From: Chromatiales bacterium
GTDB lineage: Bacteria > Pseudomonadota > Gammaproteobacteria > Chromatiales > Chromatiaceae
Assembly (NCBI GenBank): GCA_024639625.1
Contig: JAHEIA010000122.1
Span: 1-8,154, forward strand
Reading direction: 5' to 3'
Length of the DNA: 8,154 bases
Positions within the stretch are counted from its first letter, which is position 1. Each line of letters starts with the position of its first letter. Shown in pieces: positions 1 through 6,579 of this stretch. A model generated the notes under the pieces. That model had not been told where the DNA came from, did not search any database, and saw nothing but the letters and a program-made list of their open reading frames with translations. Both the position numbers and the translations under genes were made by a program.

Positions 1-1637
1 ACGGTCATCGGGAAATCCTCCACGAACCAGACGTATTTGGGGACCTTGAAGTGGGCGATCTGGCCCTCGCAGAAGCGGCGGATCTCCTCCTCCGTGGCTT
101 TCTCGCCCTCGTGGAGCTGGATCCAGCCCATGATCGCCTCACCGTAGTACTCGTCAGGAATCCCGAATACCGCCACTTGCGCAACCTTCGGGTGGGTAAA
201 CAAAAAGTCTTCGATCTCGCGCGGATAGATATTCTCGCCGCCGCGAATGATCATTTCTTTGAGCCGGCCGGTCACGCGGACGTAACCTCTGTTATCCATC
301 TCGCCCAGGTCTCCCGAGTGCAGCCAGCCGCGGGCGTCGATGGCTCGGCTCGTCGCCTCTGTGTCCGCGTAGTAGCCGCGCATGATGTGGTAGCCGCGGA
401 AACAGATCTCGCCGGTTTGCTCGAGACCCAAGGTTCGGCCGCTGGCGATGTCCACCACCTTGACCTCTTGATGCGGAAGGTTGGTACCCACGGTCTCGGT
501 GCGCGTTGCCAGATCGTCGTCGCGGGACGTCAGGTGGGTAAGGGGAGATGCCTCGGTTTCGCCGTAGCCGATCAGGATCTCGGGGCAATGCAGGTCTTGC
601 ATCACGCGCCGCAGCAGAGCCGGGGGGCAGGTTGCGCCGGCCATGATGCCGGTGCGCAGGCTGTCAAGCCGGAACTCGCGAAAGCGTGGGTGCTCCAGTT
701 CGGCGATAAACATGGTCGGGACCCCGTGCAGTGCGGTGCAACGCTCGGCCTCGATGGCCTGTAGCACCGCGAGCGGGTCGAAGTGCTCGCTCGGCAGTAC
801 CAGGCAGGCTCCGGTGGCGAGGCAGGCGAGGTTTGCCAGCACCATGCCGAAGCAGTGGTAGAACGGGACTGGTACGCAGAGCCGATCGGATGTTTGGAAA
901 TGCAGCGCCTGAGCGGCGAAGTAGGCGTTGTTGAGCAGGTTATGATGGGTCAGCACGACGGCCTTGGGGGATCCGGTCGTGCCCGAGGTGTATTGGATGT
1001 TGATCGGGTCATCACGGTCGAGACTCACGGTCAGCGCTTCCAGCGCGTCGGGTGTGACCCGGCTCTCCGCATGCAGCACTTCGCGCCAGGAGATGAAGCC
1101 CGGGTAGGGGGTGGAGCCGGACTCCGGATCGGCGGGATCGTAGACAAAGACATGCCGCAGGTGGGGAAAGCGCTTGCTCAGCGGCTCTGCTCGTGGCGGC
1201 CGTGCGAGTTCGGGAATCAACTCCAGCAACATCCCCAGGTAGCGGCTGGAGCGAAACTGCGGGATAGCGAAAAGCGCTTGCACTGCGGATCGCTCCAGAG
1301 CATACGCCAACTCCCGGACGCGGTACGCGGGGTTTATCGTGACCAGGATCGCTCCAATGCGGGCGGTAGCCAACTGCAACATCAGCCATTCCAGGTTGTT
1401 GGTCGACCATACGCCGATCCGCTCCCCTTTGCTGAAACCCATGCCCAGCAAACCGCGCGCCAGCTGATCGACCGCCGCGGCGAACTCAGCGTAGCGGAGG
1501 CGCCGACCTTGATGGAGAGAAACCACGGCCTCGCGCTCGGGAAAGCGCCGCGCAATGTCCGCGAAGTGCTGCGGGATGGTCGCGCCCAGAAGCGGAACGC
1601 TTCCACCTCGGTGACAGTAACTCTGGTTTAGGTGCAT
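1..1637 (-). CDS. AMP-forming acyl-CoA synthetase, ACSF2-like (C-terminus beyond window)
   Basis: This ANL-superfamily enzyme activates a carboxylic acid with ATP and CoA to an acyl-CoA, through an acyl-adenylate. The reading frame stays open for 545 codons and leaves the window before a stop. Visible motifs are the phosphate loop TSGTTGSPK (217-225), the A5 motif GYGETE (357-362), the ribose-binding SGD (441-443) and the hinge GRLKEMIIRGGENIYP (457-472). The N-terminal 'QSY' start, the NPAY motif near 102 and the ending HFKVPKY resemble the mitochondrial/bacterial medium-chain ligase family ACSF2. The catalytic A10 lysine would lie just past the last visible residues (DFPMT), so only about 15-25 residues seem to be missing. 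The ATG at 1637-1635 overlaps the stop of the preceding beta-subunit gene by 10 bases, with GGGAGG upstream as ribosome site. The acyl substrate cannot be read from sequence; context suggests a short branched or aryl acid. Confidence 0.92.
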   Translation of the reverse strand, partial: MHLNQSYCHRGGSVPLLGATIPQHFADIARRFPEREAVVSLHQGRRLRYAEFAAAVDQLARGLLGMGFSKGERIGVWSTNNLEWLMLQLATARIGAILVTINPAYRVRELAYALERSAVQALFAIPQFRSSRYLGMLLELIPELARPPRAEPLSKRFPHLRHVFVYDPADPESGSTPYPGFISWREVLHAESRVTPDALEALTVSLDRDDPINIQYTSGTTGSPKAVVLTHHNLLNNAYFAAQALHFQTSDRLCVPVPFYHCFGMVLANLACLATGACLVLPSEHFDPLAVLQAIEAERCTALHGVPTMFIAELEHPRFREFRLDSLRTGIMAGATCPPALLRRVMQDLHCPEILIGYGETEASPLTHLTSRDDDLATRTETVGTNLPHQEVKVVDIASGRTLGLEQTGEICFRGYHIMRGYYADTEATSRAIDARGWLHSGDLGEMDNRGYVRVTGRLKEMIIRGGENIYPREIEDFLFTHPKVAQVAVFGIPDEYYGEAIMGWIQLHEGEKATEEEIRRFCEGQIAHFKVPKYVWFVEDFPMT

Positions 1638-2581
1638 GCTCCGCCGCCTCCCGGTGCTGCGCGTATGCCCTCCAGCTGTTGCCAGTAGCGATCGACTCCG
1701 GACTGGATTTCCCGCAGCAACTTCTCGTTGCGCTGCGGGGCGAAGAGATGGGCGAAACGCCCCTGGCGTTTCAGGTAGCCCTCCACTGGAAGCCGTGGAT
1801 GCGGCATCTTGGTGTGCCGGATCTGACCGTCCCGGTATTCTTTGAGCGGCCATATGCCGGTCTTGACCGCGAGCTTGCCAATTGCGACTGCGTCCTGGGG
1901 GTCAAAATCCCAACCGGTCGGACACGGGGCCAGTGCAATGATCAGCCGCGGTCCTGTAAGCCGTTTCGCCGTTTCGACCTTGCGCGCCAGATCCAGCGGC
2001 TCGGCGCCCACAACAGTGGCTACGTAGGCCGGGCGGTGTGCGGCCCAGATCGCGAACAGATCCTTTTTCTCTCCGGCGTAACCGTGCACGCCTCGGCTGG
2101 TCGATGTGCGAGCAGCATGCGGGGTCGCAGCGGAGTACTGCTGCCCGGTGTTGCCATATCCCTCGTTGTCGTAACAGATGTAGAGGAAATCGAGGTTTCG
2201 TTCGATTGCCCCGGAGGTCGCAGAGAGCCCCATTCCATAGGCCGCGCCGTCTCCGGTGAGGACCACTGGCTGCAGATCGTCTTCGGTCCGGATGCGCCCG
2301 TGCGCGAGCAAGATGTCGAGCGCGTCGCGGATCCCTTGGGCTCCGGCCGGTGCCGACGCCATTGCCGCATAGAGCCAGGACCCGCGGAACGGGGTGAAGG
2401 GATAAACGGAGAGCAGCGTCATGCAGCCGGCAGCATTGACGAATACGGTGCGTTCTCCCAGTACGTCATAGATCTGATGCAGCGCCTCGAGCCCGCCGCA
2501 GCCTGCGCACATGGGTGTCCCTGTCCCCAGCAGGTGGGTCGACGGCAGATCCTTCATGCGGCGAAAAGCGGTGTCATTCAT
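1628..2581 (-). CDS. porB: 2-oxoacid:ferredoxin oxidoreductase, beta subunit (thiamine diphosphate-binding)
   Basis: This 317-residue subunit carries thiamine diphosphate and the proximal [4Fe-4S] cluster of a PorA/B/C/D-type enzyme. The enzyme converts a 2-oxoacid plus CoA to acyl-CoA, CO2 and reduced ferredoxin, reversibly. The cofactor motif starts at GDG (110-112) and ends at N139 in CYDNEGYGNTG. Four cysteines sit where the family places its cluster ligands: C25 and C28 (MCAGCGG), C53 (NAAGCM) and C220 (ALAPCPTGW). The length is normal. The ATG shares the sequence ATGA with the stop of the alpha gene, and AGGAG lies 9 bases upstream, so translation is probably coupled. Family membership is secure. 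The substrate (pyruvate, branched-chain or aryl 2-oxoacid) is not, and the symbol marks the family only. Confidence 0.93.
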   Translation of the reverse strand: MNDTAFRRMKDLPSTHLLGTGTPMCAGCGGLEALHQIYDVLGERTVFVNAAGCMTLLSVYPFTPFRGSWLYAAMASAPAGAQGIRDALDILLAHGRIRTEDDLQPVVLTGDGAAYGMGLSATSGAIERNLDFLYICYDNEGYGNTGQQYSAATPHAARTSTSRGVHGYAGEKKDLFAIWAAHRPAYVATVVGAEPLDLARKVETAKRLTGPRLIIALAPCPTGWDFDPQDAVAIGKLAVKTGIWPLKEYRDGQIRHTKMPHPRLPVEGYLKRQGRFAHLFAPQRNEKLLREIQSGVDRYWQQLEGIRAAPGGGGACT

Positions 2582-3837
2582 GTCGTCTTGCTCCTCGCTC
2601 CGAGGTCGTTACGCTCGCTGTGCGCCACGGCTTGCAAGGTTCGCAGCTCGCGCAGTTCGTCTTCCGTGTACAACAGGCGCGGGGCAGGGGTCTGACCCGC
2701 ATCCGCAGCCCTGCGCACAACCGCGGCCATCTCGAAGAACTCCTCGTCGCTGATGTCGCGTCCACCCAGTCCCCCAATGAAGCTGACCAGGGTGCGGGGG
2801 GCCTTGGTCTCGCCGTATAGGGCGGCGCAGAGCTCGCCGTGCAACACTCCGCCGAATCCGATGGAGAGGTTCTGGTCGATGACGGCGGCGCCGCGCAGGC
2901 CGGAACACAAATGACGCAGCGTTGACACCGGGAACGGGCGCAGCAGCCGTGGTCGGATCAAGCCGATGCGCCAGCCGATTTCGCGCAACCGATCCACCGC
3001 CTCCCGGGCCTTGGTGGCGAACGATCCGATCATCACGAAGGCCCACTGGGCATCGTCCATCCGGTAGGACTCGACCGCCGGGTGCCGGCGGCCGAAGGTG
3101 CGTGCGAAGTCGCAGGCGATTTCGTCGTAGACCCCGAGCCCGTGCAACGCCGCGAGGTGGGTCTCGTAACGGAAATAGGAGTAAGGCGAACCGCCCAGGA
3201 CTGCTACCGCCTGACTGATGGGTGCGCTGGCGCGAAAGCGGATGTTCTCGGGATCGAAAGGCGGCAGGAAGCTGTCTACCGAACCGAGATCCGGCAGGTT
3301 TACTGGTTCTCGCGTAAAGGAGAGATAGAAACCGTCGAGATTGACGATGACTGGCAGACGTATGCGCCGATCCTCAGCCAGACGAAAGGCCAGCAGGACG
3401 CTGTCCAGTACTTCCTGACAGGTCGCGCAATGGAGCTGCAGAAAGCCGCTATCGCGCGCGGCAAGGATATCGTTGTGGTCCGGCTCGAGGGTAATCGGGG
3501 CCGAGAGGCCGCGGGACACGTTGACCAGGACGAAGGGGGCTCGCCAGCCCGCCACCGTGTAGAGCATCTCCATGGCATACAGCAGGCCCTGGCTCGAGGT
3601 GGCGCTGAAAACGCGCACCCCGGTGGCAGCTGCGGCGCCGGCCGCCGTCACCATGGAGTGTTCCGACTCGAGTGTCACCAGGCGTGCATCCATCTCCCCC
3701 TGCTCCACCCAGGCGGCGATGGACTCGATGATTTCCGTCTGCGGGGTGATCGGAAAGGCGGGGATGTAGTCGCTGCGGGCCAGGCGTGCACCCCAGGCTG
3801 CGGCCCCGTTTCCGGTCAACAGAATGCGCTGTGTCAC
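2578..3837 (-). CDS. porA: 2-oxoacid:ferredoxin oxidoreductase, alpha subunit
   Basis: This 419-residue subunit supplies the pyrimidine-binding half of the thiamine site and most of the 2-oxoacid pocket. The N-terminal POR_N domain covers about residues 1-230 and shows FPITPQTEI (28-36), with the substrate-contacting Thr31, ESEHS (57-61) with the likely catalytic Glu59, TSSQGL (80-85), and NVSRGLSAP (106-114). Arg109 there matches the arginine that binds the substrate carboxylate in pyruvate:ferredoxin oxidoreductases. Domain II follows (about 240-360). I chose the GTG at 3837-3835: it overlaps the previous stop as GTGA, has GGAGGAGG just upstream, and puts the family's usual N-terminus (TQRILLTGNGAAAWGA) first. 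The frame extends 24 codons further to 3909, but that stretch is Arg/Gly/Pro-rich and lies within the end of the upstream gene, so it is probably not translated. Substrate unknown. Confidence 0.93.
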   Translation of the reverse strand: MTQRILLTGNGAAAWGARLARSDYIPAFPITPQTEIIESIAAWVEQGEMDARLVTLESEHSMVTAAGAAAATGVRVFSATSSQGLLYAMEMLYTVAGWRAPFVLVNVSRGLSAPITLEPDHNDILAARDSGFLQLHCATCQEVLDSVLLAFRLAEDRRIRLPVIVNLDGFYLSFTREPVNLPDLGSVDSFLPPFDPENIRFRASAPISQAVAVLGGSPYSYFRYETHLAALHGLGVYDEIACDFARTFGRRHPAVESYRMDDAQWAFVMIGSFATKAREAVDRLREIGWRIGLIRPRLLRPFPVSTLRHLCSGLRGAAVIDQNLSIGFGGVLHGELCAALYGETKAPRTLVSFIGGLGGRDISDEEFFEMAAVVRRAADAGQTPAPRLLYTEDELRELRTLQAVAHSERNDLGARSKTT

Positions 3838-4778
3838 GATGCCTCCTCCGCCTGGCTGCCCCGCTCCGTGACGGCCTCTATGGCGTGGGGCGGACACTGG
3901 GCGACGCAAACCATACAGCCCTTACAGTGTTCGTAATCGATCCCCGGTTGTCCGGCCGAATCCACCTGAATCGCGCCATCGGGACAGAACGTGCTGCAGA
4001 CCCACCAACACCGCTTGCAGCGTGCGTAGTCGATGACGGGTCGCAGGGTGCGCCATAGGCCGGTCTTTGAGAGCGCACTGGTAAGCGTCCCGTGAATCGC
4101 AGGAGCGGAGACACTTGCCTGCTCGAACGGCAGATCGACCCAGCGCGGAGCGATGTAGTCGTCTGCGGAGGTTGCCGTTGCGGGCTGCACACAGCCTGCG
4201 TGGGATGCCATGGCGTCGTAGGCGGCGAGGGCCCGGGATAGGTTCTCCGCCAAAGCCGCAGCCCCCAGGGGACCCGCCTCCATGTGGATCGATGCCTCCA
4301 GGCAGTCGCGTGCGACCGGTCCGGCGAGACGCGCTGCCGCCCCCGCGCAGGTGGCTCCGAGGAAGCGCAAGCCGGGCGGGTCCTCAGTCTCGCCGAGCTT
4401 GGGAAGGAGGATCAGCTGGCCGGGGAACCGGATCCGGTCGACCCACTCGGCGGCGCGGACGTCGCTGCTGAGCAACAGGATGGTGTGCTCGTCTACTCCC
4501 GCGAGCACGCCCGCCGCCGGGATCGGGAGCAAGGTGTCGTCCGCTACCACGACCAGGTCGGGCCGGCGTATGATGCCGCGCTCGTTGATCGGGCTGCGAG
4601 CGGCCCGGACATAGGCGAAAATGGGGGCTCCGCGCCGTTCCGCGCCGTAACGGGGAGCGTCCTGAATCTCGAAACCTGAAAGGAAAAACGCAGTCCCCAG
4701 GATGCGGCTCGCGGTCTTCATGCCCTGGCCGCCGCGCCCATGGAAACGGATGCGATAGATCTTTTCGTTGCTGCCCAT
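3834..4778 (-). CDS. porCD: 2-oxoacid:ferredoxin oxidoreductase, fused gamma-delta subunit (PorC-PorD)
   Basis: Two subunits that are often separate are joined here in 314 residues. The gamma part (about 1-185) starts with IRFHGRGGQG (10-19), the hallmark of this subunit, and has the RYGAERRGAP segment (43-52). After a linker, the delta part (about 205-314) has the family entry signature KTGLWRTLRPVID (238-250) and then a two-cluster ferredoxin. The second cluster motif is standard: C285, C288, C291, C295-Pro. The first has an extra residue: C254, C257, C261, C265-Pro, that is Cx2Cx3Cx3CP, with Trp258 and Trp259 inside it. I checked the codons and no frameshift explains it. The protein should pass electrons from the thiamine site to an external ferredoxin. 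It starts 34 bases after the dehydrogenase stop with a weak ribosome site (GGCAGG), and its stop overlaps the alpha start. Confidence 0.92.
   Translation of the reverse strand: MGSNEKIYRIRFHGRGGQGMKTASRILGTAFFLSGFEIQDAPRYGAERRGAPIFAYVRAARSPINERGIIRRPDLVVVADDTLLPIPAAGVLAGVDEHTILLLSSDVRAAEWVDRIRFPGQLILLPKLGETEDPPGLRFLGATCAGAAARLAGPVARDCLEASIHMEAGPLGAAALAENLSRALAAYDAMASHAGCVQPATATSADDYIAPRWVDLPFEQASVSAPAIHGTLTSALSKTGLWRTLRPVIDYARCKRCWWVCSTFCPDGAIQVDSAGQPGIDYEHCKGCMVCVAQCPPHAIEAVTERGSQAEEAS
3842..3849 (-). promoter_or_regulatory. Strong ribosome binding site deciding the porA GTG start
   Basis: Read on the minus strand the bases are GGAGGAGG, ending 4 bases before the GTG at 3837-3835. The inner GGAGG is at a good 7-base spacing. 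It lies inside the last codons of the gamma-delta gene and supports the GTG over the in-frame upstream start at 3909. Confidence 0.7.
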
Positions 4779-4812
4779 GTTGCCTGCCGCCGGGGCTGCT
4801 GTCGTGGCTCCC

Positions 4813-5946
4813 TCAGGTATGCTGAGGGGCGCAAGAGGTCAGGGAGAAGCGCCGGAATCCCATCGCCCGCTTGACCCGCCCGATCGCCATGCGAACAGCG
4901 GCCTCGCGCGGTAGAATCCCCTCTTGGCGCGCTTGCTCCAGAACTTGCCGGGTGTTGTGCCGGAGCTTCTCCTCGATGCTGTCGAACACCAGCCCCTGAC
5001 TGGCGCCGCGGTATTCCATGGCGGCGCAGATCACGCCTCCTGCGTTGGCGATGAAGTCTGGTACGCACAGCACACCCCGGTCGTGGAGGGCCCGTTCCGC
5101 TCGCGGCGTCACCGGGATATTGGCCCCCTCGAGGACCATCTTCGCCCGCACCTGATCGACGTTGTCCTCGCGGATCACGTCCGGCCGGGCAGCGGGGATC
5201 CAGATGTCGCATTCGAGTCCGACCACCGCATCACGTTCGAGGCGGCGTGCGTCCTGGTAGTCGGCGACGCTCTGGCCCGCATCCTTGAGCGCGATCAGCT
5301 GCTCGACGTCAAGCCCCTGTGGGCTGTAGATGGTGCCGCGCGAATCCGCGGCACCGACCAGCACCGCGCCCTGTTGCTGGAGGAATCGAGCGGCGTGCTT
5401 GCCGACAGCGCCGAAACCCTGAACCACGACTCGCGCACCAGCCAGGTGACAGGCACAGAACTCGCTAGCAACGTCCGCGACGTGACGCAACCCCCAGCCC
5501 GTGGCCCCGATCTCGTCCAGGGGGATTCCGCCGAGATCGCGGGGCAGTCCGACCACCCGGCCGATCTCGTCTCTGACCCAAGCCATGCACTCCTCGTCGG
5601 TACCCATGTCAGGGGCAAAAATGTATTCCTGGATGTCGCGCAGGGCGCTCGCCATGGCACGAATCAGGGTCATTTTCTCCGCCTTCGGCATCTTCGGGTC
5701 GGCACATAGAACGGCCTTCCCGCCGCCATGCGGCAGACCCGCCGCAGCGTTTTTCAGCGTCATCGTCCGCGCCAGGCGGAAGCACTCCTGGGCAGATACA
5801 TCCGGAGCCATGCGAACACCGCCGATGGATGGTCCGCGAGCTACATTGTCGACCACCAAAACTGCCTTGAGGTTGACACTGGGCTCGTAGACGTGGATCA
5901 CTTTGGCGGGCCCGAGTTCGTCGGCGAAAGCGAACATATCCTTCAT
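4813..5946 (-). CDS. Glu/Leu/Phe/Val dehydrogenase family protein, probably acting on a hydrophobic amino acid
   Basis: This 377-residue enzyme should interconvert an L-amino acid with its 2-oxoacid and ammonia using NAD(P). The catalytic domain shows GGVR (42-45), MTLKNAAAGLPHGGGKAVL (62-80) with substrate Lys65 and catalytic Lys77, and APDMGTD (111-117) with Asp113. The nucleotide domain shows GFGAVGKHAARFL (177-189); the acidic Asp201 after the second strand suggests NAD. EGANIP (273-278) and DFIANAGGVI (297-306) complete the fold. Lys89 of Clostridium glutamate dehydrogenase aligns with Ile41, and its Ser380 aligns with Ala308. These two residues bind the glutamate side-chain carboxylate, and leucine dehydrogenases carry hydrophobic residues there. 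A Leu/Ile/Val/Phe-type substrate is inferred. The ATG has AGGAG 7 bases upstream. It is the first gene of the operon. Confidence 0.92.
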   Translation of the reverse strand: MKDMFAFADELGPAKVIHVYEPSVNLKAVLVVDNVARGPSIGGVRMAPDVSAQECFRLARTMTLKNAAAGLPHGGGKAVLCADPKMPKAEKMTLIRAMASALRDIQEYIFAPDMGTDEECMAWVRDEIGRVVGLPRDLGGIPLDEIGATGWGLRHVADVASEFCACHLAGARVVVQGFGAVGKHAARFLQQQGAVLVGAADSRGTIYSPQGLDVEQLIALKDAGQSVADYQDARRLERDAVVGLECDIWIPAARPDVIREDNVDQVRAKMVLEGANIPVTPRAERALHDRGVLCVPDFIANAGGVICAAMEYRGASQGLVFDSIEEKLRHNTRQVLEQARQEGILPREAAVRMAIGRVKRAMGFRRFSLTSCAPQHT

Positions 5947-6001
5947 GGCGAAGCTCCTGCGGCCGATTCACTCCGTCTTGGAGAAAAATCCTTCTTTTTT
6001 A

Positions 6002-6030
6002 AGTATGGTTCGCCGATAGGGCCTTGTCAT
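6002..6030 (-). promoter_or_regulatory. Candidate sigma70 promoter of the dehydrogenase-oxidoreductase-ligase operon
   Basis: On the minus strand, ATGACA (6030-6025, 5 of 6 matches to the -35 consensus) is followed after exactly 17 bases by CATACT (6007-6002, 4 of 6 matches to the -10). Transcription would begin near 5995, giving a leader of about 50 bases that opens with an A-rich run and ends with the AGGAG of the dehydrogenase. This was found by eye; no regulator site is evident beside it. Confidence 0.4.
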
Positions 6031-6151
6031 GCACGGCGGACGCAGGGGATGCCAATCCGGGTGTAGCGAGATCGAATACCGGCCTAAACGAATGGGAACC
6101 GCGGGGCGGAGGAGCAGGCCGGGATGGGCGTTTAGACGGAGGGATCGCAGA

Positions 6152-6165
6152 CGCGCCGGAGCGCG
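6152..6165 (-). other. GC hairpin with UNCG-type tetraloop, possible weak terminator
   Basis: On the minus strand the sequence is CGCGC-TCCG-GCGCG, a five-pair all-GC stem closed by a C(UCCG)G loop, one of the very stable RNA tetraloops. It lies downstream of the small gene ending at 6224 and upstream of the operon promoter. No run of T follows, so intrinsic termination is doubtful; it may protect an mRNA end or be chance in GC-rich DNA. Confidence 0.3.
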
Positions 6166-6223
6166 GCTGGCATATGTGCCTCCAGGTGCTTAGCCGATAG
6201 AGCCCGGGACGATGCTGTGGCGT

Positions 6224-6442
6224 TTAGCCCACCCGTATTCTTGGGGCGGATTCCGGGTGCTTTTCGCGGGCGGTCTGCCGGTTGCATTGATCGATGAGAT
6301 TCTTGAGCATCCTCGGCACCCGCACCGAGGCGCCGAGGACCAAGGTCTCGCCATCTTCCCACTGCCGCTCGGCGCGCGCGGCGAGACGATGTAATCCCTG
6401 ACGCCACATCTCCCAAATCGCATTTTTCTGCTGGCCGGTCAT
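6224..6442 (-). CDS. Small hypothetical protein, 72 residues
   Basis: I do not recognise the family. The frame starts MTGQQKNAIWEMWRQGLHRL, has a helical, charged first half with three Trp (10, 13, 28), then a more hydrophobic stretch LVLGASVRVPRML (34-46) and a basic, Pro-containing tail. There is no signal peptide or membrane segment. Third codon positions are mostly G or C, as in the neighbouring genes, and GGGGAG lies just upstream of the chosen ATG. The frame itself extends 19 codons further up to 6499, but those residues have no ribosome site. An overlapping frame (6132-6587) is less protein-like. The gene sits 277 bases upstream of the dehydrogenase on the same strand, with a candidate promoter in between, so it is probably a separate unit. 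It could be a fragment of something larger. Confidence 0.5.
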   Translation of the reverse strand: MTGQQKNAIWEMWRQGLHRLAARAERQWEDGETLVLGASVRVPRMLKNLIDQCNRQTAREKHPESAPRIRVG

Positions 6443-6579
6443 GCTCTCCCCCCCTCTCGTTAGGTTCGTCCCTGAGAAGTGGTTGCTCGCGCCGATCACA
6501 TGCTGCTAGTAAATGACCCGCAATATCTGTTCCTTTTCTCCCCTGTAAGAAAACGCTAATTTGCTTGGCGGCCATTTTC

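Noticed and set aside
783..1631. Plus-strand open frame of 282 codons, and another at 51-764
   Set aside because: Both are antisense to the acyl-CoA synthetase, whose minus-strand frame is open throughout with all expected motifs.
1..1637. Truncated acyl-CoA synthetase pseudogene
   Set aside because: The frame has no internal stop or shift and is cut only by the window edge, just before the expected C-terminal lysine motif.
1679..2695. Plus-strand open frame of 338 codons
   Set aside because: It lies opposite the beta and alpha subunit genes, which have clear family motifs. Its translation shows no domain logic, and such frames are common opposite GC-rich genes.
3838..3909. N-terminal 24-codon extension of the alpha subunit
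   Set aside because: Low-complexity Arg/Gly/Pro sequence within the upstream gene; the GTG at 3837 has a better ribosome site and gives the usual family N-terminus.
3082..3936. Plus-strand open frame of 284 codons
   Set aside because: Antisense to the alpha subunit and the end of the gamma-delta gene; no motifs, a shadow of the real codons.
4924..5709. Plus-strand open frame of 261 codons
   Set aside because: Antisense to the dehydrogenase; no recognisable domain.
6042..6055. Sigma54-like element (TTGGCA...GC) upstream of the operon
   Set aside because: The GG and GC are 8 bases apart instead of the required 10, so it does not fit a -24/-12 promoter.
6127..6227. Direct 9-base repeat GGCGTTTAG (6127-6135 and 6219-6227)
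   Set aside because: Too short and imperfectly placed to indicate a target duplication; no mobile element lies between the copies and one copy spans a stop codon.
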